Shown: positions 1 to 5,833 of the stretch, piece by piece | Layout: each line of letters begins with the position of its first letter | Numbering within the stretch: the first letter of the stretch is position 1 | Origin: Chitinophagaceae bacterium | GTDB taxonomy: Bacteria > Bacteroidota > Bacteroidia > Chitinophagales > Chitinophagaceae | Assembly: GCA_016710165.1 (NCBI GenBank) | Contig: JADJLJ010000012.1 | Span: forward strand, 1 to 6,843 | DNA length: 6,843 bases | Reading direction: 5' to 3' | Notes under the pieces: generated by a model | What the model was told of the DNA's origin: nothing | Databases searched by the model: none | The model's input: only the letters and a program-made list of their open reading frames with translations | Program-made: the position numbers and the translations under genes

Positions 1-2
1 CT

Positions 3-446
3 TTAAGTAAGTTGCCCTGATCGTCTGTAAGAAACAAGTTGCCCATCATTTGTACCGAATGCTTGTAATAAGTTACCTGTTACCATAAACCGATGCTCTC
101 TGGTCCTTGTCGATTGTAAACTATCCCAGTTATCAATGAAATTTTGTCTTGCCTGTGGTGTCATGAAAGAACTATTGGCTATAACAGCATTTATAAAATC
201 CTGTTTGCTTAATGGTATTGACACAATTCTCCGACTATCATTAACAGCAAATCTCATGTTGATTGCTGAAGGAGCATACGGATTTTTTCTGTTTTTCTTA
301 ATGTTAAAACCTAAGAAAATACCTTTGCTGGTTCCTATTGTGGTATCTGTTCTTACGGAAACCGGCACTTCATAAAGATTACCAATTTTAAAATAACGTG
401 CCAACCGGCTTAAATTGTTCTTAACAAAATTATTCCGGGTTTCGAG
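3..446 (-). CDS. Fragment of conserved C-terminal domain of the Strawberry-notch methyltransferase-helicase
   Basis: The frame begins KRLETRNNFVKNNLSRLARY after loss of one A from an A-run (444-450), then KIGNLYEVPVSVRTDTTIG, SKGIFLGFNIKKNRKNPYAP, QDFINAVIANSSFMTP and REHRFMVTGNLLQAFGTNDG. The VTGNLLQAF...GQLVSY stretch is recalled as a recurring C-terminal signature of these phage and plasmid helicases. The formal start would be TTG 404 (LARYFK), again internal. The nominal end at TAA 5-3 follows YRRSGQLT, but the neighbouring frame from 28 gives TDDQGNLLK, which suits the domain better. The gene therefore probably continues past the window edge after one more indel. Function unknown; perhaps substrate recognition. 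Confidence 0.75.
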   Translation of the reverse strand, partial: LETRNNFVKNNLSRLARYFKIGNLYEVPVSVRTDTTIGTSKGIFLGFNIKKNRKNPYAPSAINMRFAVNDSRRIVSIPLSKQDFINAVIANSSFMTPQARQNFIDNWDSLQSTRTREHRFMVTGNLLQAFGTNDGQLVSYRRSGQLT

Positions 447-507
447 CCTTTTATAGCTTCGTTTTTAGCAAATTCCAACCTCTCCAATGATCCTTCAACT
501 GCATCTT

Positions 508-735
508 CTATGGCAAGGCAAGACCTTCTTTTTCTGCTTTTTCTCTGGCATTTTTTGCAACGCTGATTTTATTTTTTTCATGCTGCAATTCCAGTTTAGC
601 AATACCTTGTTCAATAACTCCGTCATAATGGCTTTCAATTCCGTCCAATACTTCTGTGCTCTTTTGTTCCGGGGTAAGGCCATCCAGTCCTTCAATTACC
701 TCTTTATCAATATCTACTTTCTTTAATGGCTTCTT
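508..735 (-). CDS. Helicase C-terminal region fragment, charged helical stretch
   Basis: This frame has no ATG and so is easy to miss. It reads KKPLKKVDIDKEVIEGLDGL, then TPEQKSTEVLDGIESHYDG, VIEQGIAKLELQHEKNK and AKNAREKAEKEGLALP before TAG 510-508. The region is rich in Lys and Glu and probably a long helix or coiled coil. It follows from the previous fragment after a one-base loss at 735-740. One more lost base at 511-516 changes the frame to read IEDAVEGSLERLEFAKNEA (511-450). A different frame across the same bases is open from 495 to 695, but its composition (KKKVLPCHRRCS at the end) is that of a shadow. Confidence 0.6.
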   Translation of the reverse strand, partial: KKPLKKVDIDKEVIEGLDGLTPEQKSTEVLDGIESHYDGVIEQGIAKLELQHEKNKISVAKNAREKAEKEGLALP

Positions 736-1040
736 AAAACATCAGTTTCTATTTGTTCTAAAATACTTGGATTACCAAAAGGACTATCACCGCCTTTACC
801 TTCCACAATAACATCACTGGTTAGCGTTTTTGCATTTAATGGCAATACTTTTACTTCCAAATCGTTGCTATTATTGCTCTCCAAATATTCAATGTAATCT
901 GTATAACGATCTGATACTTCTTTGTAAAATTCGTTTTGATCTTTAGACTGTAAAAAAGCTACACGGCCTGTAACTTTTAATGCAGCATTTTCAATTTTAG
1001 TAATTCCATCCAAACCTTCATCACTTTTATCATTAAATTT
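723..1040 (-). CDS. Fragment of conserved C-terminal region of the Strawberry-notch helicase
   Basis: After a one-base gain in an A-run at 1038-1041 the frame gives KFNDKSDEGLDGITKIENAA, then LKVTGRVAFLQSKDQNEFY, NDLEVKVLPLNAKTL and EGKGGDSPFGNPSILEQIE. The TGRVAxL, the FYxEVxxRYxxYIEYL spacing and NDLEVxxLPL are recalled as typical of the region after the helicase C-lobe in phage and plasmid Strawberry-notch proteins. TTG 1013 is the first formal start codon in this frame, but it sits within the domain. The frame should change at a T4 run (735-740) to continue as KKPLKKVDIDKEVIEGLDG. The piece read as a separate gene would end LRSH. Function: probably DNA- or partner-binding accessory region; no catalytic motif is visible. 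Confidence 0.75.
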   Translation of the reverse strand, partial: KFNDKSDEGLDGITKIENAALKVTGRVAFLQSKDQNEFYKEVSDRYTDYIEYLESNNSNDLEVKVLPLNAKTLTSDVIVEGKGGDSPFGNPSILEQIETDVLRSH

Positions 1041-1122
1041 TAACGTCCAGTAATTTATCGTTAAGTTCCGGTTCTCCTTTTAAATATTCAGTAACAATTT
1101 CATCACCGTATTTATTCAGAAA

Positions 1123-2160
1123 TCAACAAACATCTGCGGTCTTAATTGATTTTTGACTGCTGGTTGTATTGGCATCAAAGGGATTTAAGTTTTTCTTAAA
1201 CATCATCAGTAACTTGATTCTGCCTGAATAGCAGAAACAATGTAACCGGTATGCGCCCTGGACAACTTGCCCAACCCTGTCAATTCTGCCACGCTTTTGT
1301 ACTGCTTTATTAATATCCAACTCCAGCTGGCCGTCAATCATTACCCTTTGCCGCTGATCTTTAAATTTACTGCTGGCGTGCATACTTATACCGGTGGCTT
1401 CAGACATATTCAACATTACTACATCAAGTTCTCCTTCGTTAAATTCACGGACAATTTTTTTCTTATCGGTTTCAAAACGGGTAGTCACTATCGCACTTCC
1501 GTCGTCCTGAATATCAAGCATTATTTTTCTGCCGGTTATTTCCTTTACGGTATAACCTGCATCCTGAATACGTTTTATCATTACATCAATGGGGCTGATT
1601 GTAATGCCGGAACTCGCTTTAATGATTTTATCAAGAATACGCTGATATTCTGCTCTCCCATCTTCCGTTAAATCTGCAAGTGATATTGTTCCAGGTATAG
1701 AATTACCTTGTGCATCTTTTTCGGTGTACCTCATTACTCCTTCAAGCGCTCTTTTTAATGTAAGGCTGAAATCTATTTTTTCAAGTCGCTCACCAGGTTG
1801 CGCCCCAATATGGTCAAGGAAACTACCCATCGTGCTTTTAAATCCAATAACAGGCTTCCTGTTGGCTTTTAATTCATCTATCGCTGCATCAGCTATATCT
1901 AACGCTTTTATAGAAAAAAGAAGTTGATCTATAAGGTTAAACACTTTGCTGGCGAATGGCTGATTATTCACCCCTGCCATATTAGTTCCTCCACGTTCTG
2001 TCATTCGGGCACCAGCGGCGGCAGCAATATCATCCATAGCCCGAATTACTTCTGCAACATGAATTGCCTGGAAATCTATAATATCCCTTATATTATCAGT
2101 AACCTTATCTGCAATTTCTCTGTGTGCTTCCGGTTTCCTCCAGTACTTCATAATCAACAC
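1123..2160 (-). CDS. Helicase fragment with motifs V and VI (second RecA lobe, Strawberry-notch C-terminal half)
   Basis: The true frame begins near 2137 (PEAHREIADKVTDN); the upstream MLIMKYWRK is probably out of frame. Landmarks by residue of this reading: RKPVIGFKSTMGSFLDHIG (101-119) starts the second lobe. VVMLNMSEATGISMHA contains motif V (253-262, codons 1404-1375). AVQKRGRIDRVGQ holds the motif VI arginine fingers (288-298, codons 1299-1267). These match the helicase C-lobe of the Strawberry-notch family, which in phages and plasmids follows a methyltransferase. Between 1244 and 1215 the family-like sequence YIVSAIQAES is found in another frame, flanked by compensating indels. The frame then resumes with LLMMFKKNLNPFDANTTSSQ and stops at TGA 1125-1123, although FLNKYGDEIVTEYLK continues in the same frame beyond the stop. 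As a fragment it has no ATP-binding lobe. Confidence 0.85.
   Translation of the reverse strand: MLIMKYWRKPEAHREIADKVTDNIRDIIDFQAIHVAEVIRAMDDIAAAAGARMTERGGTNMAGVNNQPFASKVFNLIDQLLFSIKALDIADAAIDELKANRKPVIGFKSTMGSFLDHIGAQPGERLEKIDFSLTLKRALEGVMRYTEKDAQGNSIPGTISLADLTEDGRAEYQRILDKIIKASSGITISPIDVMIKRIQDAGYTVKEITGRKIMLDIQDDGSAIVTTRFETDKKKIVREFNEGELDVVMLNMSEATGISMHASSKFKDQRQRVMIDGQLELDINKAVQKRGRIDRVGQVVQGAYRLHCFCYSGRIKLLMMFKKNLNPFDANTTSSQKSIKTADVC
2137..2160 (-). other. Frameshift sites 2 and 3
   Basis: After RSFDGVK (frame ending 2154) the middle frame from 2158 gives VDYEVLEE, and from about 2137 the next frame gives PEAHREIADKVTDNIRDI. Each step is a one-base gain: an extra T in AAGTGTTGAT and an extra A in GAGGAAACCGG. 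The joined reading FDGVKVDYEVLEEPEAHREI fits the helicase between its two RecA lobes. A single indel with a divergent short stretch is the alternative. Confidence 0.65.
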
Positions 2161-2765
2161 TTTACGCCATCAAAACTTCTTTCCCTTCTTAGCATCTGGC
2201 CGCTTTCTACCAACTGGGCCGCAACAACTTCCTGCAATGCTACTCCACCATGCTCAATGGCCCGGACTAATTCATCATTGCTCATATTGGCTTCCTGCAT
2301 AGCCGTTTTCATGGCATATACAGGCATTGCTTGTGGTGTTTTGGCAAAGGTGGCAGATAGGTACAGAACACCTTTTGAAGAAGCTATGGCCTCTTTAAAG
2401 AACTCCCCACGATTACTTTGCCCCGCTACGTTGTGGCTTTCGTCCAGTATTAAAATATTGCCTTCTGAAATAGCTGCAAAGAAATCTTTTTTTGCACTGG
2501 GCTTATCAGATGAAGTACCAAACTGGGAATATGTTGCTAAAACAAAGTTTGCATCTTTGGGTATTTGTTTATTTGCGAAAATTCCTTTTTTGGTTGCGGC
2601 TGGCATCAGTTTATGAACAACATTGCCATCCTTATCTGTTATAGTCGGATCGCCAGAAGAATTTTTGTCATTAACAATAAATGGTTTTACATTTTTGCTC
2701 CATGATTTATTTTGTGTAGGGTCAATATCTACAAGATCCCTGTACAGGTCAGAAAATAATCCCGG
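2154..2765 (-). CDS. Helicase fragment with motifs II and III (Strawberry-notch AAA/SF2 core)
   Basis: The open frame continues directly from the frameshift at 2764-2768 with PGLFSDLYRDLVDIDPTQNK, then VKPFIVNDKNSSGDPTITD. The first ATG in the frame is 2606 (MPAATKKGIFANK), but this is internal to the domain and probably not a real start. Next comes ANFVLATYSQFG. Motif II is ILILDESHNVAG, with DESH at codons 2444-2433 (Walker B and catalytic acid). Motif III is LYLSATFAKTP, where SAT couples ATP hydrolysis to DNA movement. The fragment ends ERRERSFDGVKC-like at TGA 2156-2154, where a frameshift breaks the gene again. On its own it lacks motif I and would not hydrolyse ATP. It is a piece of the large methyltransferase-helicase rather than an independent gene. 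Confidence 0.85.
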   Translation of the reverse strand, partial: PGLFSDLYRDLVDIDPTQNKSWSKNVKPFIVNDKNSSGDPTITDKDGNVVHKLMPAATKKGIFANKQIPKDANFVLATYSQFGTSSDKPSAKKDFFAAISEGNILILDESHNVAGQSNRGEFFKEAIASSKGVLYLSATFAKTPQAMPVYAMKTAMQEANMSNDELVRAIEHGGVALQEVVAAQLVESGQMLRRERSFDGVKC

Positions 2766-5157
2766 GGGTTTCTGTTAAGAATATTGGTTTAAGCCCCTGA
2801 TTAATTCCATACCGTAAAACAGCCGCAGCAATACGGCCTTTACCTACCCCGGTCATATCACCAATGATCATTCCTTGCCCGTTCTCAATTTGCACAATAG
2901 TCATGGCAACGGCATCCACCTGTTCACCGCTTAAAGCATTAAACAATTCTTCTTTTGTGGCATATCCTAATTTTTTCTGAACGAAATTATCAATGCCGCC
3001 ATACTCATTATTTATTTTAGTCAGGATGTTTTCGGCATCAGTAGCCATCCGGCTTGGAATAACAGTATCAACTGATTGGCTGCTACTTTTTGGAACATAC
3101 GGAACTTTTGCATTACTACTTAATTCACCTGATTCAAACTTTCGAGCAGATTGTAAAGACTGGTTTCCTGAAATGTTTCCAATGCCTGTTCCTCTGTTAT
3201 CTCCGGTTCCGGGCTGTTGAAAAGGAACGTCTGTTTCCAGGTCAGAAACTGGTCCGATTCCATTATCGCTGTCGCCAGTTCCGTTGGTGTCGGCTTGGTC
3301 GGTATTTGTATTCCCAGTATTTCCGTTATTAGGTCCGGCGTTTCCTTTTGACGAAGGCCGTCCGCTACTATTTGGGCGTACCTGTCCGGGAGGTATTGCA
3401 GGTAATCTTCCTTCGTTGTCTGCTTGTAATCCTGTGGGACCTTTGCCATGAATAGCATCGCCATCGTTTCTGTCGGCATCCATTCCGGGTTGAAAAATAT
3501 TTTCATAAGTTGCATCTTTTAAAGCATTAACAATTTTCAGAAGTTCATAGTATGATGTTACTACTTGATTTTCTTTATTTATCGGGGTGGCTCCTTCTGC
3601 CACGGCTTTTTTGCTATGTATAAGAATTAACCTGGTGGGGAATTGTGTCCCTTGCTTTGCGTAAAGTTCTCCACTGATATTTATTACTGCCGCTACATTA
3701 TATTGGTTGTACAGCCAGTTAAAGAAAGTACGCTCACTGGTTATCCGTCCTTTTTCATCATATTCATTATGGCCTCCGATAATAATTGCTGCCCTGCCAT
3801 TTGGTTTTAAATTGGTTAAGGCATTGATAGCCATTTTTTGTGCCAGTCCAGAAATCTTGTACCCATTTACTTCAATTTGTTCGCTGCTTCCAAACGGTGG
3901 ATTCATAACCAGCCCATCGTATTTTCTACCCTTTGGGAAAGGATTTAAGGCATCTTGGTCAGTAACCTGCTTAAAGCCCTGTCTGGACAAATTATCAAGC
4001 CTTACGGGATCTATTTCATTTACAGAAACAATTTCAGGCTTAAAAGCAATGGTCATTATTCCGTTTCCGGCAGAAGGTTCAAAAACAGAAGTAGGCTTAC
4101 CTGCAGCCACATATAACCCAGCGAGATAAGCTGCTGGAGCCGGGGTTGAATATTGTTGTAATTCAATCCGGTTTGCGCTACGCATACTGATTGTTGGCTG
4201 GTTATCATAGATATCAATGATTCCTTCCAGTATGTATTTTTCCTGCCAGCTTTTATTAGCCATATCCCGGCTTAACTCTACAACGGCCAGTTCAGCCATT
4301 TCTTGTAAATTGGTATCAACAACATCAATACCTAATTCAGCGGCCAGTTTTCGAAGCGAAACAATATTTTGCTTTTCCTGATTTTTTATTTTCCCTTTGA
4401 CAATATCAATAAACTGTCTGCGTGATTCGCTTTGTTCAACCTTCTCAAAATCCTCCAGTTCCACTTCTTCGGAACTCATATTGTCGGTGATTTCATCAAA
4501 AGTCAGGTTCCTTTCACTCAAATCCATTTGCTCTGCATCTATCTGGTCTGCTCCTCCAAAGTAATAAGCGCCATAAGCAGATTTAAGCATATCGTACAAC
4601 TCCCTTACTCCTTCACCCATTGCGGCATAAGCATCCTCAATAATATCAGAAAATTTATAAACCCCCTGCTTTATATACCCTGCGATTATTTCTGTTGCTA
4701 ATTCAAATCTTTTTGGGTCAAAGCCACTTGAAGTCAATGTAATACCTCCGTTCCTACCCAGGTTCTTTAAAGCCAATAACTTTGCTTTCAAATCTTCGGC
4801 TGCTTTTTCATCCCTTACTTTACGCTGGGCTACTCTTGCTTTAACAGGAAGTTTTGAAGGTGGTAATTTCGGGTCAACTTTTTTTATTTCTTTTTCAGCT
4901 TCATCTTCAATTTCTTCAATGGCCGGATTTGTTTCAGGCATATCACCTGGGATATTGTATTGCTTAATTCCTGCTATATTATTTTTCAACCCGGATAATT
5001 CTTCATTAACCTGTTTATAATAATTCAGCGCAATTTTTTTACCGATTTCTTTTTGCTCTTGTTCTGACATATCATCAGTAACCAAGTCATTAAATACCTG
5101 TTGGAGCTGTTTTTTAACTTCCTTATGCTTTATTTTTTCAAAACAATCAATCCTCAT
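2749..5157 (-). CDS. N6-adenine DNA methyltransferase fused to start of Strawberry-notch helicase (5' intact part)
   Basis: There are 802 codons from ATG 5157 to a TGA created by a frameshift. Residues 1-130 are charged and helical. Residues 140-200 (GFDPKRFELATEI to LKSAYGAYYFGG) resemble a helical module recalled from other polyvalent proteins. Residues 334-515 form the methyltransferase: QQYSTPAP (334-341), the SAM-binding motif FEPSAGNG (359-366) and the catalytic NPPF (419-422, codons 3903-3892), all hallmarks of N6-adenine methylases. Residues 559-690 are a disordered Gly/Asn/Thr/Asp/Pro linker. After VPYVPKSS the helicase begins, with EQVDAVAMTIVQIENGQGM and Walker A GDMTGVGKGR (766-775), ending FLTETPG. 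The last three residues, IIF, are out of frame. The start follows the ferritin stop by three bases. The product would methylate adenine in DNA and couple this to ATP-driven movement on DNA. Target sequence and any nuclease partner are not visible; no nuclease motif was seen, so a restriction role is unsupported. Confidence 0.9.
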   Translation of the reverse strand: MRIDCFEKIKHKEVKKQLQQVFNDLVTDDMSEQEQKEIGKKIALNYYKQVNEELSGLKNNIAGIKQYNIPGDMPETNPAIEEIEDEAEKEIKKVDPKLPPSKLPVKARVAQRKVRDEKAAEDLKAKLLALKNLGRNGGITLTSSGFDPKRFELATEIIAGYIKQGVYKFSDIIEDAYAAMGEGVRELYDMLKSAYGAYYFGGADQIDAEQMDLSERNLTFDEITDNMSSEEVELEDFEKVEQSESRRQFIDIVKGKIKNQEKQNIVSLRKLAAELGIDVVDTNLQEMAELAVVELSRDMANKSWQEKYILEGIIDIYDNQPTISMRSANRIELQQYSTPAPAAYLAGLYVAAGKPTSVFEPSAGNGIMTIAFKPEIVSVNEIDPVRLDNLSRQGFKQVTDQDALNPFPKGRKYDGLVMNPPFGSSEQIEVNGYKISGLAQKMAINALTNLKPNGRAAIIIGGHNEYDEKGRITSERTFFNWLYNQYNVAAVINISGELYAKQGTQFPTRLILIHSKKAVAEGATPINKENQVVTSYYELLKIVNALKDATYENIFQPGMDADRNDGDAIHGKGPTGLQADNEGRLPAIPPGQVRPNSSGRPSSKGNAGPNNGNTGNTNTDQADTNGTGDSDNGIGPVSDLETDVPFQQPGTGDNRGTGIGNISGNQSLQSARKFESGELSSNAKVPYVPKSSSQSVDTVIPSRMATDAENILTKINNEYGGIDNFVQKKLGYATKEELFNALSGEQVDAVAMTIVQIENGQGMIIGDMTGVGKGRIAAAVLRYGINQGLKPIFLTETPGIIF
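2764..2768 (-). other. Frameshift site 1, C5 tract (G5 on plus strand)
   Basis: The minus strand reads ACA GAA ACC CCC GGG ATT ATT TTC TGA. Removing one C gives ACA GAA ACC CCG GGA TTA TTT TCT GAC, encoding TETPGLFSDLYRDLVDID, which is the expected Strawberry-notch continuation after motif I. One extra C in a five-base homopolymer therefore separates Walker A from the DESH box. Confidence 0.85.
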
Positions 5158-5160
5158 TTT

Positions 5161-5655
5161 TTAAGCCAGGTCTTTTAATTTTTGATCAATTACCATGTTG
5201 ATATTTTGGTTCTTTAATTCAGATTCAAATGTAGCCAAAATATCTCCGTAAAACCCAACGGCATCCCTTTGAGTTTTGATGTAAAATAAAAGATGCTCTG
5301 TGATTTCAGGCTTCATCATTTCGGTATTATACATATCCTTGTAATAATTGAGCAGCCCTAATTCATTGGTATATGCCATTTTAATAGCATATTCCAGAGT
5401 GGTTACCGGACCCACTTTAGGGTTTAATACCGGCAGCTCAGGGAGTGCGCCCAGGTCATTAAGGAAATTGATGTGTTTTTGATAATGCTCCCCTTCTTCT
5501 TTGCTTTCAGCAAGAAAATAAGCTGCTGCTCCAAAGTAACCAGCGGCAAGCATAGCATTTGACAAGAACCGGTACAGGTATTCATGCCCCAGTTCAAATT
5601 GAATAGCCTTTACAAATTTATTAATGCAATCCTGGTCAATCAGTGCTTTTTTCAT
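5161..5655 (-). CDS. Ferritin-family iron-storage/ferroxidase protein
   Basis: The 164-residue length is normal for bacterial ferritin (about 165). It aligns by eye with E. coli FtnA. Glu21 in QFELGHEYLYRFL corresponds to the first-helix ligand. Glu54 and His57 in SKEEGEHYQKHINFL form the E-x-x-H pair of the second helix, followed by the typical DLGALPELP turn. Glu98 in YTNELGLL matches the third-helix glutamate, and Gln129 in IKTQRDAVGFY matches FtnA Gln127. The FtnA Glu130 equivalent is Ala132, so the third iron site looks altered. Family knowledge: such proteins form 24-subunit cytoplasmic shells that oxidise Fe(II) and store Fe(III). ATG 5655 begins MKKALIDQDCINKF, inside the previous gene, and the stop TAA lies three bases before the methyltransferase start. 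Its role in a mobile-element operon (iron or peroxide detoxification, DNA protection) is inference. A more divergent ferritin-like enzyme is the main alternative. Confidence 0.85.
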   Translation of the reverse strand: MKKALIDQDCINKFVKAIQFELGHEYLYRFLSNAMLAAGYFGAAAYFLAESKEEGEHYQKHINFLNDLGALPELPVLNPKVGPVTTLEYAIKMAYTNELGLLNYYKDMYNTEMMKPEITEHLLFYIKTQRDAVGFYGDILATFESELKNQNINMVIDQKLKDLA

Positions 5656-5833
5656 TGGTGGTAGTTTTATATTGTTTACCTTCTCTTAAGATCATATCAT
5701 TCAGGTCTTTTTCTCTTTGGGCTTTTATGCTTTCGGGCACATATCCCGGAAATGCAATTGCCTTTAGCAAATCCACTATTTCATTGTGCCTGTTTTCGGC
5801 TATTCTTCGTTGTATTTTTTCATCTTCTGTCAT
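5636..5833 (-). CDS. 65-residue hypothetical protein, translationally coupled
   Basis: This is a small charged protein beginning MTEDEKIQRRIAENRHNEI and ending NEKSTD at TGA 5638-5636. I chose ATG 5833 because it forms an ATGA overlap with the stop of the upstream gene (TGA 5832-5830), the usual arrangement for coupled translation. ATG 5845 is an in-frame alternative that adds four residues. The predicted structure is mostly helical, with a Gly-Tyr-Val-Pro turn near residue 34. There is no signal peptide, membrane segment or recognisable family. Its 3' end overlaps the ferritin gene start by 20 bases, so it is very likely translated as part of the same operon. It could be a small partner of the ferritin or of the large proteins, but nothing in the sequence decides this. 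Confidence 0.7.
   Translation of the reverse strand: MTEDEKIQRRIAENRHNEIVDLLKAIAFPGYVPESIKAQREKDLNDMILREGKQYKTTTNEKSTD

Larger units (their letters stand above)
1..5157 (-). other. Reconstructed methyltransferase-helicase gene, about 1,720 codons in window, continuing past left edge
   Basis: This entry joins the pieces listed separately. Reading from 5157 leftward with frame changes near 2764-2768, 2158-2160, 2137-2140, 1244-1249, 1213-1214, 1122-1136 (two compensating), 1038-1041, 735-740, 511-516, 444-450 and 28-34 gives one continuous protein: methyltransferase, linker, helicase core, conserved C-terminal region. No nonsense codon remains in the chosen frames. Helicase motifs appear in the right order and spacing: I (GVGKGR), II (DESH), III (SAT), V (SEATGISMHA), VI (QKRGRIDRVGQ). 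That they come in order across different frames shows the pieces belong to one ancestral gene and are not separate genes. Whether the cell makes a full-length protein depends on whether the indels are real; I favour sequencing error or very recent inactivation. Confidence 0.8.

Noticed and set aside
8..43. Two near copies of AAGTTGCCC close together at the left edge
   Set aside because: They fall in coding sequence (GQL and GNL codons) and are too short to be a repeat element or attachment site.
495..695. Minus-strand open frame of 66 codons
   Set aside because: The adjacent frame (508-735) continues the helicase C-terminal region with natural composition; this one ends in KKKVLPCHRRCS and joins to nothing.
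1267..2616. Long plus-strand open frames (1267-1671, 1924-2616 and similar)
   Set aside because: They lie antisense to helicase motifs V, VI, II and III, with low-quality Cys/Ser/His-rich translations. The minus strand explains these bases.
1..2768. Programmed ribosomal frameshifting as the explanation for the broken helicase
   Set aside because: About twelve shifts of both signs, mostly without classic slippery heptamers, are far too many for programmed events in one gene.
3707..4129. Plus-strand 140-codon open frame
   Set aside because: It is exactly antisense to the methyltransferase motifs FEPSAGNG and NPPF, so it is a shadow.
5156..5170. Possible promoter or terminator between ferritin and methyltransferase genes
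   Set aside because: The gap is only three bases, with no stem-loop or promoter elements. The genes look co-transcribed.
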